Source of the DNA: Branchiostoma floridae
Lineage: Eukaryota > Chordata > Leptocardii > Amphioxiformes > Branchiostomatidae
Length of the DNA stretch: 64,000 bases
Assembly: GCF_000003815.2 (NCBI RefSeq)
Contig: NC_049980.1
Location: forward strand, 15,805,576 to 15,869,575
Direction of reading: 5' to 3'
Under the pieces are notes generated by a model. That model had not been told where the DNA came from and made no database searches. It saw only the letters and a program-made list of their open reading frames with translations. Within the stretch, counting starts at the first letter, position 1; the number at the start of each line of letters is the position of its first letter. A program made the position numbers and the translations under genes. Shown here piece by piece: positions 48,609 to 60,178 of the stretch.

Positions 48609-49643
48609 TCATATAGAAAGTTGTTCACATTTTTCCACAGCATTGTCAATGCCTGCTGCCATATCTTCTCTATCTGCCAAGTTGCCCTGCTGACCTGTAT
48701 CTCCAGAGTTTTCAGTACTTTTCCCATCTTTAGCAACCAAATCCCCATCTGAAACACTGTCTGGGTTTTGAAGAACCTTTTCCTCTTCTAAATCATCACT
48801 GCTGTCATCTTCACTATCCTCTGTGTTATCCCCAGCTGAGGGTTTTCTGTCTACATCCCCTCCCTTCTCCACACAGCGCATGAAGGTCCTACGCTGCCTC
48901 TCAGACATGAACTTCAACTCCTGCTGGAGCTCAGCATCCCTGGCAGCCTCCTCTGCTGGAGACAGGGTGGCTGGTGTCACCACCTCCTCACTCTTACCAC
49001 ACTTAGCACACACACCAGCAGTCCCTGGAGGTGATAGAAAATCATGACCATTAGCATGATTCAGTTAACTTCAACAAAGGATGTCAAGCATATCGCATAT
49101 CAAAATCATCCACTTATATTATTATGAGTGGCTTTTGTAAATGAAAAAAAAATGATTTGGGTATTTCATATATCTTGTTAACTTTCAGCAATGATGACAA
49201 CCATTGTTTCCTCAGCTAACGTAAAAGCACTAAGAAATCCAGTTGGGCCGAGACCATTATTTCTTTTAGTTCTATGCTTACAATCTACATCTGTGGTGGT
49301 GAACATGTATTAACTAATAAGTTTAACTTTTACAAAGGAAGGGGCAAGCAACTTGCATATACTTCTACCTACTTGCACATGGCATACACATGATGGTGTA
49401 GGCCTGTTTGACAGTCTTCTGTTCACACCTGACACATTTCTTGGGTTGAGACAGTGGTTTGTACTTCTTGTATTTAATCTTCCAGTCGATGACGGATTTG
49501 CAGTGTGGGCACAGTCCTCCCACCACCATGGCGTTCAGCTTCTTCGTCTTCTGACTCTGATCGTGCAAGTTGTTCTTGAAAGCCTTTGAATTCTTGTACT
49601 TCTGCGGGCGTGAACGCGCAACATTTCCTCTCTGTGAACTCAT
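48609..49643 (-). CDS. C9orf85: C9orf85 homologue (DUF2039 zinc-binding protein)
   Basis: Two exons, 49643-49373 and 49024-48609, joined in phase 1; 228 aa. The N-terminus MSSQRGNVARSRPQKYKN and the block KYKPLSQPKKCVRC followed by KxYxIMCxPCA match vertebrate C9orf85. Four CxxC pairs (CPHC, CVRC, CMPC, CAKC) suggest two zinc sites. After the last one the protein becomes acidic and Ser-rich (DNTEDSEDDSSDDLEEE), longer than in human. Function is not established. The intron-spanning residue was set by phase: A plus GG gives Arg in CARTAGVCAKC. Polyadenylation signal AATAAA on the minus strand at 48516-48511. Divergent with COMMD1. Confidence 0.9.
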
Positions 49644-49953
49644 TTTGACAAACCGTAACTTAACCGTTCAAGTCAGAAAAGGGAACTGAAAAGCAATCCA
49701 GCTACATGGGGGCAGCCATCTTGGTTTAGGACGTACCACCCCATTATAGGTAAGCTAAGCTACAAGATGGTAGCCTAGTTTTGTTACCGTATTCGCGTGT
49801 AGTACACCGTTAATATAGTTTACACTCTCTATATATAGTATCTATACATAAGAATATGAAATCAAAGTCTAAAGCGTACAAAATTCAAAGTATAAGGCAT
49901 CGCCAAAACCACACCGCCCCTTCATCAAACATGGATCAGTCCCGCGGGTCAAG
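49644..49953. promoter_or_regulatory. Bidirectional promoter of C9orf85 and COMMD1
   Basis: 310 bases separate the divergent start codons. The interval contains CCAAGATGGCTGCC on the minus strand (about 49711-49724), a YY1-like site. COMMD1 starts in CAAGATGGCTGA. Confidence 0.7.
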
Positions 49954-52245
49954 ATGGCTGACTCAAGCAAAAGTTTTCTCGGTCTGTTGAACGGCCTGGC
50001 TAGACGGACGTATTATGGGGATGAGAACATCACAGACGGCTTTCTGAAGGAAGAGTTGTACCCGGAGATGCCAGAGGGTGACTTTGAAGCATTGTTGTCT
50101 AAATGCAATGGCTTGATAAAGGTAGATATTCTGACGGTTACCCGGGTGGGGTGGGGGGCGTCACAAAAATTTTATGATTATGATAAGATCTAGAGTAGAG
50201 TTCTGGCGCAGGTAAGATATGATGTAAATAGATGACGTAAAATATTTTGTACAGCACGGCTATTAACATTACTAGGTAAAAAGTTGCGATACTGAACATG
50301 GCCTATGTCACATTTTTAATGATTTTTCATGAAAACTCATGATTTAATAATCATCTGGTGTATTATAATCATAATCATCTGGTGTATTTTGCCAGCCAGT
50401 AGGTACCCAAAGTATGAGTAATGAGGCTGTTTAACGTGGTCGAGGCACCTCCTCGAGCACGGGACCCCCGTTTTACGTCCCTCCCGGAAGACGATTTCGT
50501 GGAAAACTTCGTGAGGCTACAGCAATCCGGACGGCTATTAACATTACTAGGTAAAAAGTTGCGATACTGAACATGGCCTATGTCACATTTTTAATGATTT
50601 TTCATGAAAACTCATGATTTAGTTTTGATAGTTGGGAGAAGATCTTTTAAAACACCTCTCAGTAATCTGTAATTTGACAAATTAGAGCATGGTGTCAGCA
50701 GACATGGACTTCAAGCAGTTGGAGGCATTTGCCACCTCGCAGACCAAGCGTAAGCAAGGTGGAATCACGGAGGAGGAGGCTCAGATGCTGACCAAGTTTT
50801 GGAAAACCCACAAGTCGAAGATCCATCAGGTTGTTGTCAGCAGGTATGTCAGGCTATCTTAATCTTATATCTATTTCTGGGGACCTGCATGCCCTTTTCA
50901 GTTTGGCATACTCAGAGTTTAAATTCTAAATGTAGGGCTCTAATTCTGCAAGTAGTGCAATGGCCCTTTAATTCTACATTATCATTATGGATAGTAGCTA
51001 CCCTGATCTTACCATAAAATGTACATACAGTAATTGTCAAGTGTAATATTTCAAAGTTAAGGCCTGTACTTCTCAAACACAAAACATCATCAATTGCAGA
51101 TGTGCTTGGAACAACAAACTGAAGGATGTGAGCTGGAGGATTGATCTGAAGATGCAGGCTAAACATGTGGATCAGATCAACCAGCCCACAGCTATTGTAG
51201 AGCTGCAGGTACAGAATGGGGACCAACAGGTAAACACACTTAGTGTCACTACCTGTATATCATTCTCATATAGTAAAATTCTCTTAAACGCAACCAGGCT
51301 AGTACTCATTCTGTTCATATGTGCACTTTACCTTCTACAGCAGAATTTATGGAAAGATTTCATCAGAACATGTGGTATTAAACTATTATATGGCATAATG
51401 GCTATCTAAAGGCATTTGACCCTCTGAAATGCCCTGATGTTGTTTTCTTGGAAAAGACACTTTACTGAGTTTACACAGCTTTCCTCACTTTAGTGACGTC
51501 CATTGGGCATTTTGTTTGGTCCATTGTCTAATACTGATGAAGATGAAGAAGCTAAGTCACCCACTGATTTTATGTGCCAACATGCCTATTTGGCTGTAAG
51601 AAAAGTAGGAAATAAAGTTAACAGCAACCAATGTATTTATCAAAGTAGCAAAATTAAGCCAACAGAAGGTGAAGACTATAGTTGATGAAGAGAACAGTTT
51701 AAGATGTCTCACTCAAGTTCAGAATCTAAAGGTCAGAGCAGCTCAGGCACAATTTAGCCACCCAGCATATCTGTACACCTTTAGCTAGGTAATTAAACAA
51801 CTATTATCACTATTACAGATGCAGGTGACAATGATAGGTGTAGATAGATTGAAGGTACCTTAATATCTCTATGTGTATCTTGTTACTGGTATATTGGTAC
51901 TCCATACAATGCCATCAGCGTCACACACACACATTGTCTTAAAACATTTTCTACTCAATAAAATACATGTAATAGTAGTTTAGAGCAAAGTAAATTGGTT
52001 ACCACGAGGTTGGTAATTTGCTGTTTGTAAATATTTTGGACCTTGTGAACTCTGCAGTCTTAGCAGTAGCTAAAGCCATTTGTACACAAAAATGTATGTA
52101 AACGGAGATGATTGAGACTTGCTTATGGTTTCTTTTTCAGGAGTCTAATGTTGTCAGGTTTGAGATGGACGAAGAGAGGTTATCCAAGGTCGTCAAAGAC
52201 ATAGAGAAGATTGAGGAACAGATCAGTGCTCACTGTCAAAAATGA
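49954..52245 (+). CDS. COMMD1: COMM domain-containing protein 1
   Basis: Four exons, 186 aa (human 190): 49954-50121, 50686-50843, 51100-51229, 52141-52245. COMMD1 is a subunit of the COMMD/CCDC22/CCDC93 complex in endosomal sorting and copper homeostasis, and affects NF-kB turnover. Matching segments: SFLGLLNGLARRTYYG, SADMDFKQLEAFATSQTK, GGITEEEAQMLTKFWKTHK, and the COMM domain from LKDVSWRIDLKMQ through VVRFEMDEERL to the C-terminal helix KVVKDIEKIEEQIS. The ATG at 49954 was chosen because the upstream ATG at about 49931 is in another frame. A 91-bp direct repeat lies in intron 1. A candidate ATTAAA signal is at 52864-52869. Confidence 0.95.
50256..50621. repeat. Perfect 91-bp direct repeat in COMMD1 intron 1
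   Basis: 50256-50346 and 50531-50621 are identical over 91 bases in the same orientation, starting ACGGCTATTAACATTACTAG. The 184-base spacer contains a GC-rich segment (CGAGCACGGGACCCCCGTTT) unlike the surroundings. A recent segmental duplication or recombination product is likely. Confidence 0.85.
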
Positions 52246-53053
52246 TACACAAGAAAGGAACTTTTCCTAGTAGATCCTCTGTAATTTTGGACATCAACTC
52301 TAGTTATGGATGAATAATTTTTTTGTCAATTGATATAAGTTTTTAAAATCATCTGCGGGGTAAACAGATAATGTATTTGTAATTGATTTAACATGTATTA
52401 AGAATATTTATCTCAGTTGATAACTATGTCATACCTCACAAGATTCTGAAAAAACTGCATTTTGAATGTAATAGGAGATAAGAATACATGTCGCATGCAA
52501 AAAATATTTTTAGCATATTCACATGTATTGATTGAAGGTATATATGTTCTATGACAGTAGATGACTCTGTGATTTGAGGAAATCCAAATTTGTACACTCT
52601 TAGAAGGAAACTGGATATGTTACATTGGGATCAGATTTTTTTGTCTGCATACATTGTGAAATGTATGAGCCAATTCTACAAATCCAACCATTAAATCATT
52701 CACTGTATATCATATTTCTGTTGCAACCAGTATAATGTAGATGTAATGTAATGTAACAAACATTGAATTTAAATAATTAATCTTTGTAACAGCAAAGGTA
52801 ATGAAAATTGTAACATAGATTTCAACTTAACCTTTGAATGTTTCGTACAAATACGAAGTTCAAATTAAAGAAATGTTTATTTTTCTTTTTCAAAACCACA
52901 TCAGGCTTTATTGATTCTTTCTGCACAGAAAGAGGCAAAGTACTGATGAACAGTACAACATTTTTTTTACGTCATCCCTGCTACTGGTAGCCTTTGGCAT
53001 CAACCGCATCAACCATTAGTTATGACATAAAGCTGAACGTTAACTGGAATATG

Positions 53054-55842
53054 TCACTCCTCTGTGTACAAATTCATGAATCTCTGGAAGACTTCGGGCC
53101 CTCGCTGACGCATTGTGGCCAAGATACCAAGTGGGTCAGGATTGATGATGCAAGCAGAAGACTCAACATCTTGTGAAGGCAGAGAGGACACTAGTGGAGT
53201 TTTCTGTGCAGTCTCCACAGAGTTTGGGAAGTGGTGCTGTCCTTCAGGGATTGTCAGGCTAGCTTCTGTGGTAAAGTATGATACAGTTGGAGTTGGATTG
53301 CACCAGAAGAAAAATCCATTGAATTCTTAAGTAGTCTCTAACACAAACATACCCATTCCAATAATGATCCTTGTAGTTTGAAATGTGCTGTTTAATGTGA
53401 TAAATGTCCTACCTGAGGAATACTGCTGGTGATAGGTTTGTTGGGGCTCCATAGCTTGTGTTGCCCGAGTCCAGTATGATGCCTTTGAAAAAGAGATCCA
53501 GTAATGAATGTCTGCTTTGTGGATTGATCTTCATGTTTACAAAATACCATGGAGACTAACAAAACGTAATGAAAATTACTACAAGTTACATGAAACAAAA
53601 TGTAGCGATACTCACCCGGCAGCAGTGTGATGATGTCTTTCTGGAGTGCTGTCTAAAGCAATTACACAAAAGGTACATTAACTCCATTTATATCAGCTGG
53701 GTAACCATGTACCTGATCAAAGCAAGGATTTCCAGCATTGCCGCCATCCAGACCTGTGCTGTACTGCAGGAAGCTGAGCTCTAATGGAGACATTGATGGA
53801 ACCTGAGTACAAAGAGAGGTATGTCAGGTATACTATGCAAGCTTTTCACCCATTTCACTTTTTAATACTTTATCAAGCATTGATTTATTCCCCTAAATTT
53901 CAGATAGATATTCCATACAGGCCAAAACTAGCCTGAGTCAGGGGTGAGTGTCATCTGATTTACTACTTTTAATAGTTGCTCGCCTTAAAATGAATTGAAG
54001 AACCTGGAAGTAAATTAGATGGCACCAAGGCTAGGACAACACACACTTCATCATGCTTTGCCAATGATATTGCTAATCAGTCACAGTTAGAAAAACTTTG
54101 TGTTAGGAAGTTTGTGGCATCATTTTAAATTTGTTCTTTAGATTGCTATAATTATTATTGTGTACAGGCAATTGGTGGCAAGTACCATTATTCTTTAAAA
54201 GATAGTACAAAGAAGGACATCAATACCTGCTGCACCCCAGGTGTCATATTGTGGCCAGAGATATCCCATGCAGATGATGGTGACCCAGGACTTCCATAAC
54301 TCTCCCTATTCCTAGTGGACTTCACACTGTATGTATGTGGTTGAAAATTCTCTTCTTCTTGAACTGAGTCATCACTATCTCTTTTGGCCCTTGCCCTTAC
54401 GTCAGTAGCATTTGTTGAAGCCAACCTGAAACTGAACAAAGAAGATGTACAGTAAAAAGCACCAGTAGTCAAATTGAAAGGTGCTTTGCATGGCTCTTTT
54501 ATTATATATTAATGCAAATGTGTCCTTGGTATAGTTAATTCGTAATTTGATATCAATATTCAGGTTCTTAAACCAGTTCCCTGCCAAGTCAGCCTCTTGA
54601 CACCAAATGTGTATTATATCACAGTTAGGCAGTGGAGAAAAGGGTAAGCTTGTTCACCATATATGGTAATTCTTTATTATGTTAACTTTTACACTCACCA
54701 GTCAAAGTCTGTCCGCTTCTTTTTTAGTTGAGCAACATGATGGTTGACATGATTGTCATCTCTCCTCCTCCTCTTCTTGTCTCTCCCTGATGATCGCAAC
54801 TTGCTGGGATGAGGCAGGTCCTTTCTATCCAACCAGTATCTTGCTTTTGATGATGAGGATGCAGAAGAGACCTCTCTGTTCACCCTTTGACTTGACTTCT
54901 AAAATACACATGGACTCATTTCAGATCAATGTGACAATAATAACTTTGGTGTTGATGCAGTATTGTTTAGGGTAAGTTACAAGGTGTGAAGTTGCATGGA
55001 AAGAAAAGCAAAAATTAAGTAAAATATAACCCCAACTAAATGGTCTTACTTGCAGGCATTAGCAAAACTCACCACTCCAAGTAGATCATCAAGAGTTGAG
55101 GAATTGTCGAAGAATGACCTGTTTTTAACAAAGATCAAAGGTTGTGTTAAGCTTAGCCATTGCAGGTTATGTAACACCTATTTGTTTCTTGAGTTCATTT
55201 TTAATGTTCATGGTAATGTTATCTAATATGATCAAACTAAGAGTATAGTGCATTTATCAATTTAGCATGTGATACAAATACTAAAGCAGCAACGTTAATG
55301 CGACTTTTCATAGTCCTGATCCAATGTTGCCTACAAATGTTTGGTTAGAAAAACTTTGTTCAAAAAGCAACACAAAATACAGATAAAGTTAAACCACTGA
55401 CGATGATTCATCACATCCAATGGCATCCCAGTCAAAGGTCTCATTACTTGGGTGGACCTCAGCATCCTCCTCCTTTCTGTACCGCTTTACAGTCTTGGAC
55501 ACCCTGACATCGATGACAATGGACAATTGTATGGGTCATGTATTCTTAGAAGACAACACTTACTAGTATTATTATTGTCTTAAATAGACCCTCGTTTTGT
55601 ACAATCAACGTGCAATTTCCACAAGTTAAGTGACGTCAGTCTAATAACCCCAAAACTTTTTTATAAAGATAAAGAAGAAATGCTTACCTTGCAAACGGAA
55701 GTTCATAGACACCTTGTGGTCTCCTTTTGACCTCAGTTTGAACAGGATCATCAGTCAAATTTGAAAGTTCGTTGCTCTGGACACCACTTTCGTCGTATCT
55801 TCTGCCGATTTTACTCGGCGGTTTAATTGTTGGAGTTTGCAT
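53054..55842 (-). CDS. Unrecognised basic, Ser-rich protein (nine exons)
   Basis: Exons 55842-55688, 55503-55402, 55118-55073, 54898-54699, 54425-54227, 53802-53713, 53648-53616, 53482-53413, 53265-53054; 368 aa, all phases consistent. The 33-base exon 7 uses acceptor GACAG because the alternative four bases upstream breaks frame. Visible features: two short FDW motifs (ETFDWDAIG near residue 80; TDFDWLAS near residue 168), an LDDLLG motif, a strongly basic RDKKRRRRDD plus KKKR segment likely to be a nuclear localisation signal, Ser-rich linkers, and a C-terminal helix-like ILATMRQRGPEVFQRFMN. No globular domain or family recognised. Minus-strand AATAAA at 52912-52907. Divergent from the exon at 56178, with twin CRE sites between. 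Confidence 0.75.
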
Positions 55843-56177
55843 GTTAATTATATACGTGTGCTAGATATGATCCGTCGTCCTCTGGCACTAAAAATCTCAT
55901 CATTTGTGAAAAAGTGCTTTCACCCAAAGCTTGCAGGAAGAAGAAAAGGCCATTAGAGCCATAGTGTCTGGTTACGTCTGGGTATTAAACATGCTCCAGT
56001 CGTTGTGAAATATTTAGCGAAATCAAGAAGTTAAACTCTCGATAAAGAGAAAATTTCCTCAGCGACAGACGACAAAACAGACTTCTGTCGTCTGCAACTT
56101 TCGTAATCCCGCGCCATTTTGGTGACGTCACATTGACGTCATCGCATTAATTGCTTGGAGACACAAAAGCTACTAAG
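55843..56177. promoter_or_regulatory. Divergent promoter with two perfect CRE palindromes
   Basis: TGACGTCA occurs at 56123-56130 and again at 56134-56141, in a CpG-containing segment between the minus-strand gene start (55842) and the plus-strand exon ending 56221. Spacing of 11 bases places both sites on about the same helix face. ATF/CREB-type control is inferred. Confidence 0.55.
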
Positions 56178-56221
56178 ATGGCGGAAAGTTGGTGCTGAAG
56201 TTCGTGACTAAAACGTCAAAT
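56165..56221 (+). other. Probable 5' exon of a plus-strand gene
   Basis: TAAGATGGCGGA (ATG at 56178) followed by a good donor GTGAGT at 56222. The ATG opens only six codons before TGA, so the exon is likely untranslated or holds a short upstream ORF. It may belong to the gene whose coding begins at 61967; the LINE and DNA transposon would then be in its first intron. Not proven. Confidence 0.4.
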
Positions 56222-56430
56222 GTGAGTATTTCCCTGTCAGATTCTTGCCCATGAATGCGACTTGTTTACATGGAGAGTTTGAGGATTGTTTGATTAAGAA
56301 AATGTTGCAAGGGACCTTGGGGTGGTCATCAATAGCGTTACTTTTTGGGAAACAGAAGGTGGGAGGGGGAAATAGTTTCCATGGGCCATAATTAAGTTGG
56401 CGTTGTCAGTTGTGATGGAAACATGCCCAC

Positions 56431-59400
56431 GAAATCTTTGAAATCTTTGAAATCTTTATTAACATACCACGTTGCAGACATTTAGTTATGTCTGAATTGT
56501 GTTGGCATTTACATGTGCTCCTCCAGGGAGAAATACACTATAAGTTAAGTACATCAATCTAAAAGGACACCATTGTTCAAAGTCTTAAATGCTACCAATA
56601 CGACTTTTATCACCGATAAGGGACCATTGGTCTTAGACTACATATCACAATCAAGACAAGTATTCTGTTATTATGGACAGACATGCACAATATAATAGTC
56701 GATATAATTTGTTCAAAAGATGTGTTCAAAAGTCACTCAATTCTTTCAAAAGTCACTCAGTGATCAGGCCATACTTGTTAATCAGTTGGCACATGTACGG
56801 TATTGGCGAGTTTCTATATCTGTTGGTTCGTGCTGCTGGGCAATCTACCTTATCACTGTTTCTGGTAGTGCGGCCAGTTATCTGAAATCTTTGCGGAGGT
56901 AGCCAGTCTCTGTACTCAGATTTCAAGAGTGACTTAGCAAACTTTACACATAACAGTTCCCTTCTCTCGGATAGCCATGACAGTCCTAGCCGTTGGAGTG
57001 CAAGGTCGTATCCTACGTAGGAGTCACCAAGAATAATGCGGCATGCCCGTCTTTGGATCCGCTCAAGGTTTCGTTCTTGGGTTTTAGTGAGACCGGGGGA
57101 CCAGGCAGGGGCTGCATACTCCAGGATAGGTCTAATGTATCCTGTGTAGATGGTGGTGAGGTCACTATGGGAGAGGTTAAACCTTTTGAGTCGTTTAAGG
57201 AAGTACAGCTTCTTAGCTGCTCTCCCCTCCATGTAGTTCACTTGTTTGTCCCAGCGTAGGTTGTTTTGGACAAACACACCAAGTAGTTTCAAGCTGGGGA
57301 CTTCGGGCAGTGACACATCACCTATTTGTAGCGATGGCAGCAATGGGGGATTCCGGCTAAAGTAGACATGCATGACCATACACTTACCACTGTTCAAAAG
57401 CATATGGTTAGTTTCAGACCAGGAGTTTAACTCATCCAGATCACTTTGTAGAGTAGATGCCTGGTTGAGGGTTCTAGTTTCTAACATGTTCATATCATCG
57501 ACATACTTCCACACAGAACTGTCGGCGTTATTGCAGGCATCATCAATTAAGACTAGGAAAAGTATGGGCCCTAGCAGGGTGCCTTGTGCAACCCCGCACG
57601 ACAGATACTCCCATCCGGACAGAGACCCTCGGTAGCGTACAACTTGCCGCCTGTTGGTGATAAAGTCACATATCCAGGGCACAAGTTCCGGTCTTAGGCC
57701 CTTATCTATCAGTTTTGTGATCACTGTGTTATGGTGCAGCCTATCGAAGGCCTTTGAGAAGTCAGTGGCCAAGATTGAGCAAGTCGTAGATGGTTTGTCT
57801 GTAGCTTTGCATATACTGTCGACTAGGCTGACAATAGCGTGTACAGTCGAGCGCCCTTTCAGGCTTCCAAACTGACGCCTGTCAAAGTCAATGTCGTTCA
57901 AGATCCAATTCAGAGCGAAGTATTCAGCAATCTTGGAAAACTGAGATGTAAGGGAAATTGGTCTTAGTTGGTCAAGTGTGGGTGGCTGAGATTTTGGAAT
58001 GGGGACTACCACAGCTTCTTTCCACTGACTCGGCACGAGACCTTCCGCAAAGGAGGTGTTGAGGATATGACAAAAGGGATCGGCAAATTCACAAGCGAAC
58101 TCCCGTAGTAGCTTCAAAGGTATATTATCAGGGCCGGGTGCCTTGCTTGACTTGGTTGCTAAGAGGCGCTTGTACACGTCCCAAACCTGAAGGGGAGGTA
58201 ACTGTTTGGAGGCAGGTAGAAAGCTTGGTAGTGTGGTGAAGTCAAGCGGAGGGAGGGTCTGGGATATTCCGGCAAACTTGGAATTGATGGCTTTAGCTAT
58301 AGCGGCATTATCCTCAGTGTCTAGGCCCGGGACCTTGATCTCGGTCTCACCCTTTCTAGCGTTGGCCATGTTCATCACTTCCTGGTGCCATTTACGTGGG
58401 TTGGCAGTTTTGAGGGAGGCGACTCTGTCTGTGAAGTGGTTCTTCTTGGCACGGGTTATAGCCCTGTGTGTCATGTTTCTGTATAGTTTCCAAACTGCTG
58501 GGATCTGCTTGTGGAACGCCTTCTGCCTCAGGGCGATTAGACGTTTGATGTGGGGTGTCATCCACGGTTTGTCGGAAATGTGCGTCTTGATGGTTTTGAT
58601 TGGGAAACAGGTAGCAATGGCATCCACGAGTGTTGCATGAAAGGCATTTGCCTTTGCGATCGTGCCAGATGCGTTGTACACCTCTGACCAGTCGTGGGTC
58701 GTGGCCCACCGGCCAAACTCAAAAAGATTTTGTTCACTCAGGTGTCTGATTTGTTTTACTGTAGGTTTAATGCGAACATGTTCCTCCTTGGGGGTCCAGA
58801 GAACTGACAAGTGGTCACTCAGACCCACGGGAGGCAAGACTGTAGGGGGGTGATACTCGTTTTTCATATTCGTTACAATCAGATCCAGCATGGCGTTCCC
58901 TCTGGTGTTGTTTCGTACGACTTGAGACATAACAGTACCTCTGCACAGTCCCGATATGTCGAGTCTGTTGAAATCACCAAGAATGGCAATTCCACAGTCT
59001 GGGTGTTTACTGCGAATCTTGTCAGAAACAGTCAACAGATGATCAATAAGGACGTCTCCGTTAGGTGAGCTGGGGGGGAAGTATACTCCACAGACAATGA
59101 TTGCCGACAGGGGACGCGGTAGCCGCCGTGGTCTCGTCCAGACCCACACGCATTCAAGGCCGTCCGGTACGTCGTATTCTGTCAGCTGCCTTGACATTAT
59201 CTGTTGTTTGACATATACTGCCACACCACCTCCTCTCTTGTCAGTTCTGTGTGTTGAGAAGACATTAAAATCACTAACCGCAATGGCAGTCTCGGGGTGG
59301 GTGTTTGATTCCCAAGTCTCAGACACAATGGCGATCTCTACATTGTTGTAGGCCAGCGTCGCTTGGAATTCGTCTATTTTGTTTATTATAGATCTCGGGT

Positions 59401-59551
59401 TGCATAGGAACATTCGAGGGATAGAAGCACGGCCAGAAGACTTGGTTTGGGGGGCACAGTCAACGGGTACGTTACGCAATACTCTGTCCCTCTTGACCAC
59501 CGATGACGCACTGACTGATTTGCATCTGAATCGGTCAAGCAGAGAGGGCAA
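56431..59551 (-). mobile_element. CR1-group LINE with intact 932-aa ORF2
   Basis: Minus strand, uninterrupted ORF 59551-56753. Endonuclease residues present: LCNPRS, SETWES, GDFN, LSDH. Reverse transcriptase: SSKAPGPDNIP, RPISLTSQFSKIAE, ATDFSKAFDR, GVAQGTLLGPILF and catalytic YVDD. C-terminal TGYIRPILEYAAPAWSPGL and RIQRRACRIILG. The 3' UTR ends in AATAAA and three exact copies of a 9-mer (GAAATCTTT on the plus strand, 56431-56457), the microsatellite-type tail of this group. No frameshift or stop, so this copy is young or possibly active. An ORF1 was not identified upstream. Confidence 0.9.
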
Positions 59552-60178
59552 ATAAGTGATTATTCGCAGGTTCGTGTGTAGGATAAGATAGCTTATACAT
59601 GTTTTTGCTTCTGATCATACCACCTACGCGCACCACGTACAGTTTGGGGCGAGACTACCTGGAAATCAAGAGTCCAAAATGTAATGCAAAATTGTCCCAT
59701 TTGGGAATGCCGCCGGCCATGGGTGCTAAATCGTAAATGTTACTTTTTTGTAGTACCAAGAAGGTTGTTAGATCCAAGAATATTCGTCTTATCAAAGAAA
59801 CCATGGTAGGAAAAATATTTTTATGGACCACATAGACATGAATACGGAATATTAATTTAATTAAAGTACTAGTTAGTTTTCGGTTAGACCAAGAAAGTTT
59901 TTTAAATCTCCTTGGCTAGACAGAAGTACATGGGTCAGAATACCAGTGCATAGTGGTGTTCAGAACCAGTCCATACTCTACAGTATGGCCCAGGCTTTGA
60001 AGTTGTATTGCACTGGCAGCTTTATTGATTTAAACCCACTTCGCATGCACTGCTGTCAAAAGTTTGACTACCATGTTTGGAATTCAATACAATGTTACAA
60101 TATTTTGTTCGCGAACACCACATTGTCTCAACTTCTGCTGCATTCCACATTGGAATGTTCAATGCTTTTTCCTGGTAC
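59552..60178. other. Unassigned, possibly LINE 5' region
   Basis: No ORF1-like frame or exon seen between the LINE ORF2 start and the next transposon. AT-rich. Confidence 0.35.
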
